NCBI GenBank assembly: GCA_017556125.1
Contig: JAFZCW010000054.1
Location: 1-18,236, forward strand
Direction: 5' to 3'
Source of the DNA: Clostridia bacterium
Lineage (GTDB): Bacteria > Bacillota_A > Clostridia > Christensenellales > CAG-138
DNA: 18,236 nt
Shown here: one piece after another, positions 16,858 through 18,236 of the stretch
Position numbering within the stretch: position 1 is the stretch's first letter
How the letters are laid out: each line of letters opens with the position of its first letter
Made by a program: the position numbers and the translations under genes
Notes under the pieces: generated by a model
Seen by the model: the letters and a program-made list of their open reading frames with translations, nothing else
Databases searched by the model: none
Told to the model about the DNA's origin: nothing

Positions 16858-17437
16858 GACGCAGAACGGTGCCGGGGCCGAGCACGCCTGCCTCCCGCAG
16901 CATCCGGTAGAGAAGATGGACCGGAAGACCGACCACGTTGAAGTAATCGCCTTCGATCGCGGAGACAAACAGGCCTGCGGGACCCTGTATTCCGTACGCG
17001 CCGGCTTTTTCCAGAGGATCTCCCGTCGCCACATACCAGCCGATCTCCTCTTCCGACATCGGGGCGAAGGTGACGGACGTCTTTTCGACGCCAACGGAGG
17101 TTTTCCCGCGTACGGTGACGGCGATGCCCGTATAGACCAGGTGCTTTCTGCCCTGCATGGCGGAAAGATACGCTTTAGCGTTTTCCGGCGTGTGCGGTTT
17201 TCCGAGGATCGTTCCGTCGAGATCGACCACGGTATCGGCGCCGATCACGCACGCGTCCGGGTAATCGGCCGCAACGGATTCGGCTTTCTGCCGCGCCAGC
17301 GTCATGACGTATTCCCCGGTCGGCAGGAGCGGGGAAACATTCTCACAGACATGGCTGACGACCACGGAAAAAGGAATCCCGATGTTTTCCAGAAGTTCTT
17401 TTCTGTTCGGGGAAGCGGAGGCGAGGATGATTTCCAT
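16850..17437 (-). CDS. maf: Maf family nucleoside triphosphate pyrophosphatase
   Basis: Maf proteins hydrolyse nucleoside triphosphates to monophosphate and pyrophosphate; the YhdE type acts on dTTP, UTP and modified pyrimidine forms and may keep damaged nucleotides out of DNA and RNA. In Bacillus subtilis Maf affects septum formation. The 195-residue product begins MEIILASASPNRKELL, the family start (Arg12 conserved; the more usual SASPRR is SASPNR). Catalytic-region residues include Asp68 in GADTVV and Lys80 in GKPHTPENA, and GAYGIQGPAGLF spans 147-158. The ATG at 17437 is preferred over the in-frame TTG at 17458, since it gives the family N-terminus and has GGAGG nine bases upstream. It begins four bases after the exoA stop and overlaps uvrC by eight bases. 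Confidence 0.95.
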   Translation of the reverse strand: MEIILASASPNRKELLENIGIPFSVVVSHVCENVSPLLPTGEYVMTLARQKAESVAADYPDACVIGADTVVDLDGTILGKPHTPENAKAYLSAMQGRKHLVYTGIAVTVRGKTSVGVEKTSVTFAPMSEEEIGWYVATGDPLEKAGAYGIQGPAGLFVSAIEGDYFNVVGLPVHLLYRMLREAGVLGPGTVLRHE

Positions 17438-17441
17438 AAGC

Positions 17442-18197
17442 TCAGACCTCCAGGACAAGCCCGACGGGACAGTGATCGCTGCCCGTGACCGAATCGAGTA
17501 TGAGACTGTCCTTCACGGCGGGCATGAGACGTTCCGAAACGATGAAATAATCGATACGCCATCCCGCGTTCCGCTGCCTCGCGGAGAAGCGGTAGCTCCA
17601 CCATGAATAGCGTCCGACCGCATCCGGATACAGAACGCGGAAACTGTCGGAAAAGCCGGAAGCAAGAAGCCGGGTCATTTTCTCTCTTTCCTGAAGGGAG
17701 AAACCGGCGTTCTCCCGGTTCTGATCGGGGTTTTTCAGATCGATCTCCTGATGCGCCACATTCAGGTCTCCGCAGAGAATCACAGGCTTGCTCCTGTCCA
17801 GATCCGTCAGATGGGCGCGGAGCGCGTCTTCATATTCCATCCGGTAGTCGATCCGCTTCAGACCGTCCTGCGAATTGGGCGAATAGGACGTCACAAAGTA
17901 GAAGGGATCGAACTCCAGCGTAATGACCCTTCCTTCCGTGTCGAATTTCGGAAGTCCCAGCCCGTAACGGACGGAGAGGGGCGCCAGCCGTGAGAACACT
18001 GCGGTTCCGGAGTAGCCCTTCTTTTCGGCGCTGTTCCAGTACTGCTCATACCCGGGCGTCCGTATTTCCGCCTGTCCCGGCTGCATCTTTGTTTCCTGCA
18101 GCGCGATGAGATCCGGTGATTCCGCTTCCAGAAAGGAAGAGAAACCCTTCTCCATGCATGCGCGCAGCCCGTTCACGTTCCAAGATATCAGTTTCAT
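17442..18197 (-). CDS. exoA: Exodeoxyribonuclease III / AP endonuclease
   Basis: ExoA (XthA family) cuts DNA 5' of abasic sites in base excision repair and has 3' exonuclease and 3' phosphatase activity. The 251-residue product has the full set of family active-site motifs: Asn7 in SWNVNGLRA, Glu35 in LQETK, Tyr105 in SYSPNS, Asp144 and Asn146 in GDLNVAH, RIDYF at about 215-219, and Asp241-His242 in GSDHCPV. The length is typical. AGGGG lies about ten bases before the ATG. The remaining 39 bases to the window edge show no other gene, and the promoter must lie near or beyond the edge. It is the first visible gene of the exoA-maf-uvrC set. Confidence 0.97.
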   Translation of the reverse strand: MKLISWNVNGLRACMEKGFSSFLEAESPDLIALQETKMQPGQAEIRTPGYEQYWNSAEKKGYSGTAVFSRLAPLSVRYGLGLPKFDTEGRVITLEFDPFYFVTSYSPNSQDGLKRIDYRMEYEDALRAHLTDLDRSKPVILCGDLNVAHQEIDLKNPDQNRENAGFSLQEREKMTRLLASGFSDSFRVLYPDAVGRYSWWSYRFSARQRNAGWRIDYFIVSERLMPAVKDSLILDSVTGSDHCPVGLVLEV

Positions 18198-18236
18198 GAT
18201 GCGATTCCCCTGATGCGTTTCCCGTGCACTGCCGGG

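Noticed and set aside
16858..17094. A 79-residue N-terminal extension of UvrC
   Set aside because: The frame stays open upstream of the UvrC start, but the extension lies inside maf and is unlike any UvrC. The ATG at 16857 gives the normal N-terminus.
17438..17458. A longer Maf starting at an upstream TTG
   Set aside because: It would overlap exoA and add seven residues not seen in Maf. The ATG at 17437 has GGAGG at good spacing.

Overview
The window is chromosomal housekeeping DNA, most likely from a low-GC-lineage Gram-positive bacterium (Bacillota, probably class Clostridia) with a fairly GC-rich genome. The evidence is the yicC-gmk-rpoZ-priA order typical of that phylum, a PcrA-type helicase with its C-terminal RNA polymerase-binding module, an NAD-dependent ligase next to pcrA, AGGAGG-like ribosome binding sites and TATAAT-type promoters. 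The family cannot be fixed from the sequence. There are no tRNAs, rRNAs, CRISPR arrays, insertion sequences or prophage genes, and the coding density is very high (longest gap about 140 bases).

Layout, left to right. (1) 1-3939, minus strand: a promoter, then yicC (RNase), gmk (guanylate kinase), rpoZ (RNA polymerase omega), an intrinsic terminator, and priA (replication restart helicase), whose C-terminal end is cut by the window edge. (2) 3960-8213, minus strand: an extended -10 promoter placed so that pcrA should have a leaderless mRNA, then pcrA and ligA, three bases apart. (3) 8272-12724, plus strand, divergent from pcrA: a promoter, a small uncharacterised P-loop protein, then thrC, an S41 membrane protease and an adenosylhomocysteinase, the last three joined by ATGA stop/start overlaps. 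(4) 12734-14997, plus strand: its own promoter, an EF-G-like GTPase of the paralogue type with altered GTPase motifs, and a strong intrinsic terminator. (5) 15034-18197, minus strand and convergent with the previous unit: exoA (AP endonuclease), maf (nucleotide pyrophosphatase) and uvrC (excinuclease).

Functionally, five of the twelve fully or partly present named genes act on DNA damage or replication (PriA, PcrA, LigA, UvrC, ExoA), and Maf plus Gmk act on nucleotide pools. PcrA, UvrC and LigA belong to one excision repair pathway, although they sit in two operons. The plus-strand operon mixes threonine synthesis, methyl-cycle salvage and a cell-surface protease, a grouping with no obvious single function.

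I found no multi-gene novel system. The most interesting items are the orphan P-loop gene at 8342-8764, the predicted leaderless pcrA transcript, the EF-G paralogue with a degenerate G domain, and the adenosylhomocysteinase that resembles the Thermotoga/archaeal short type.
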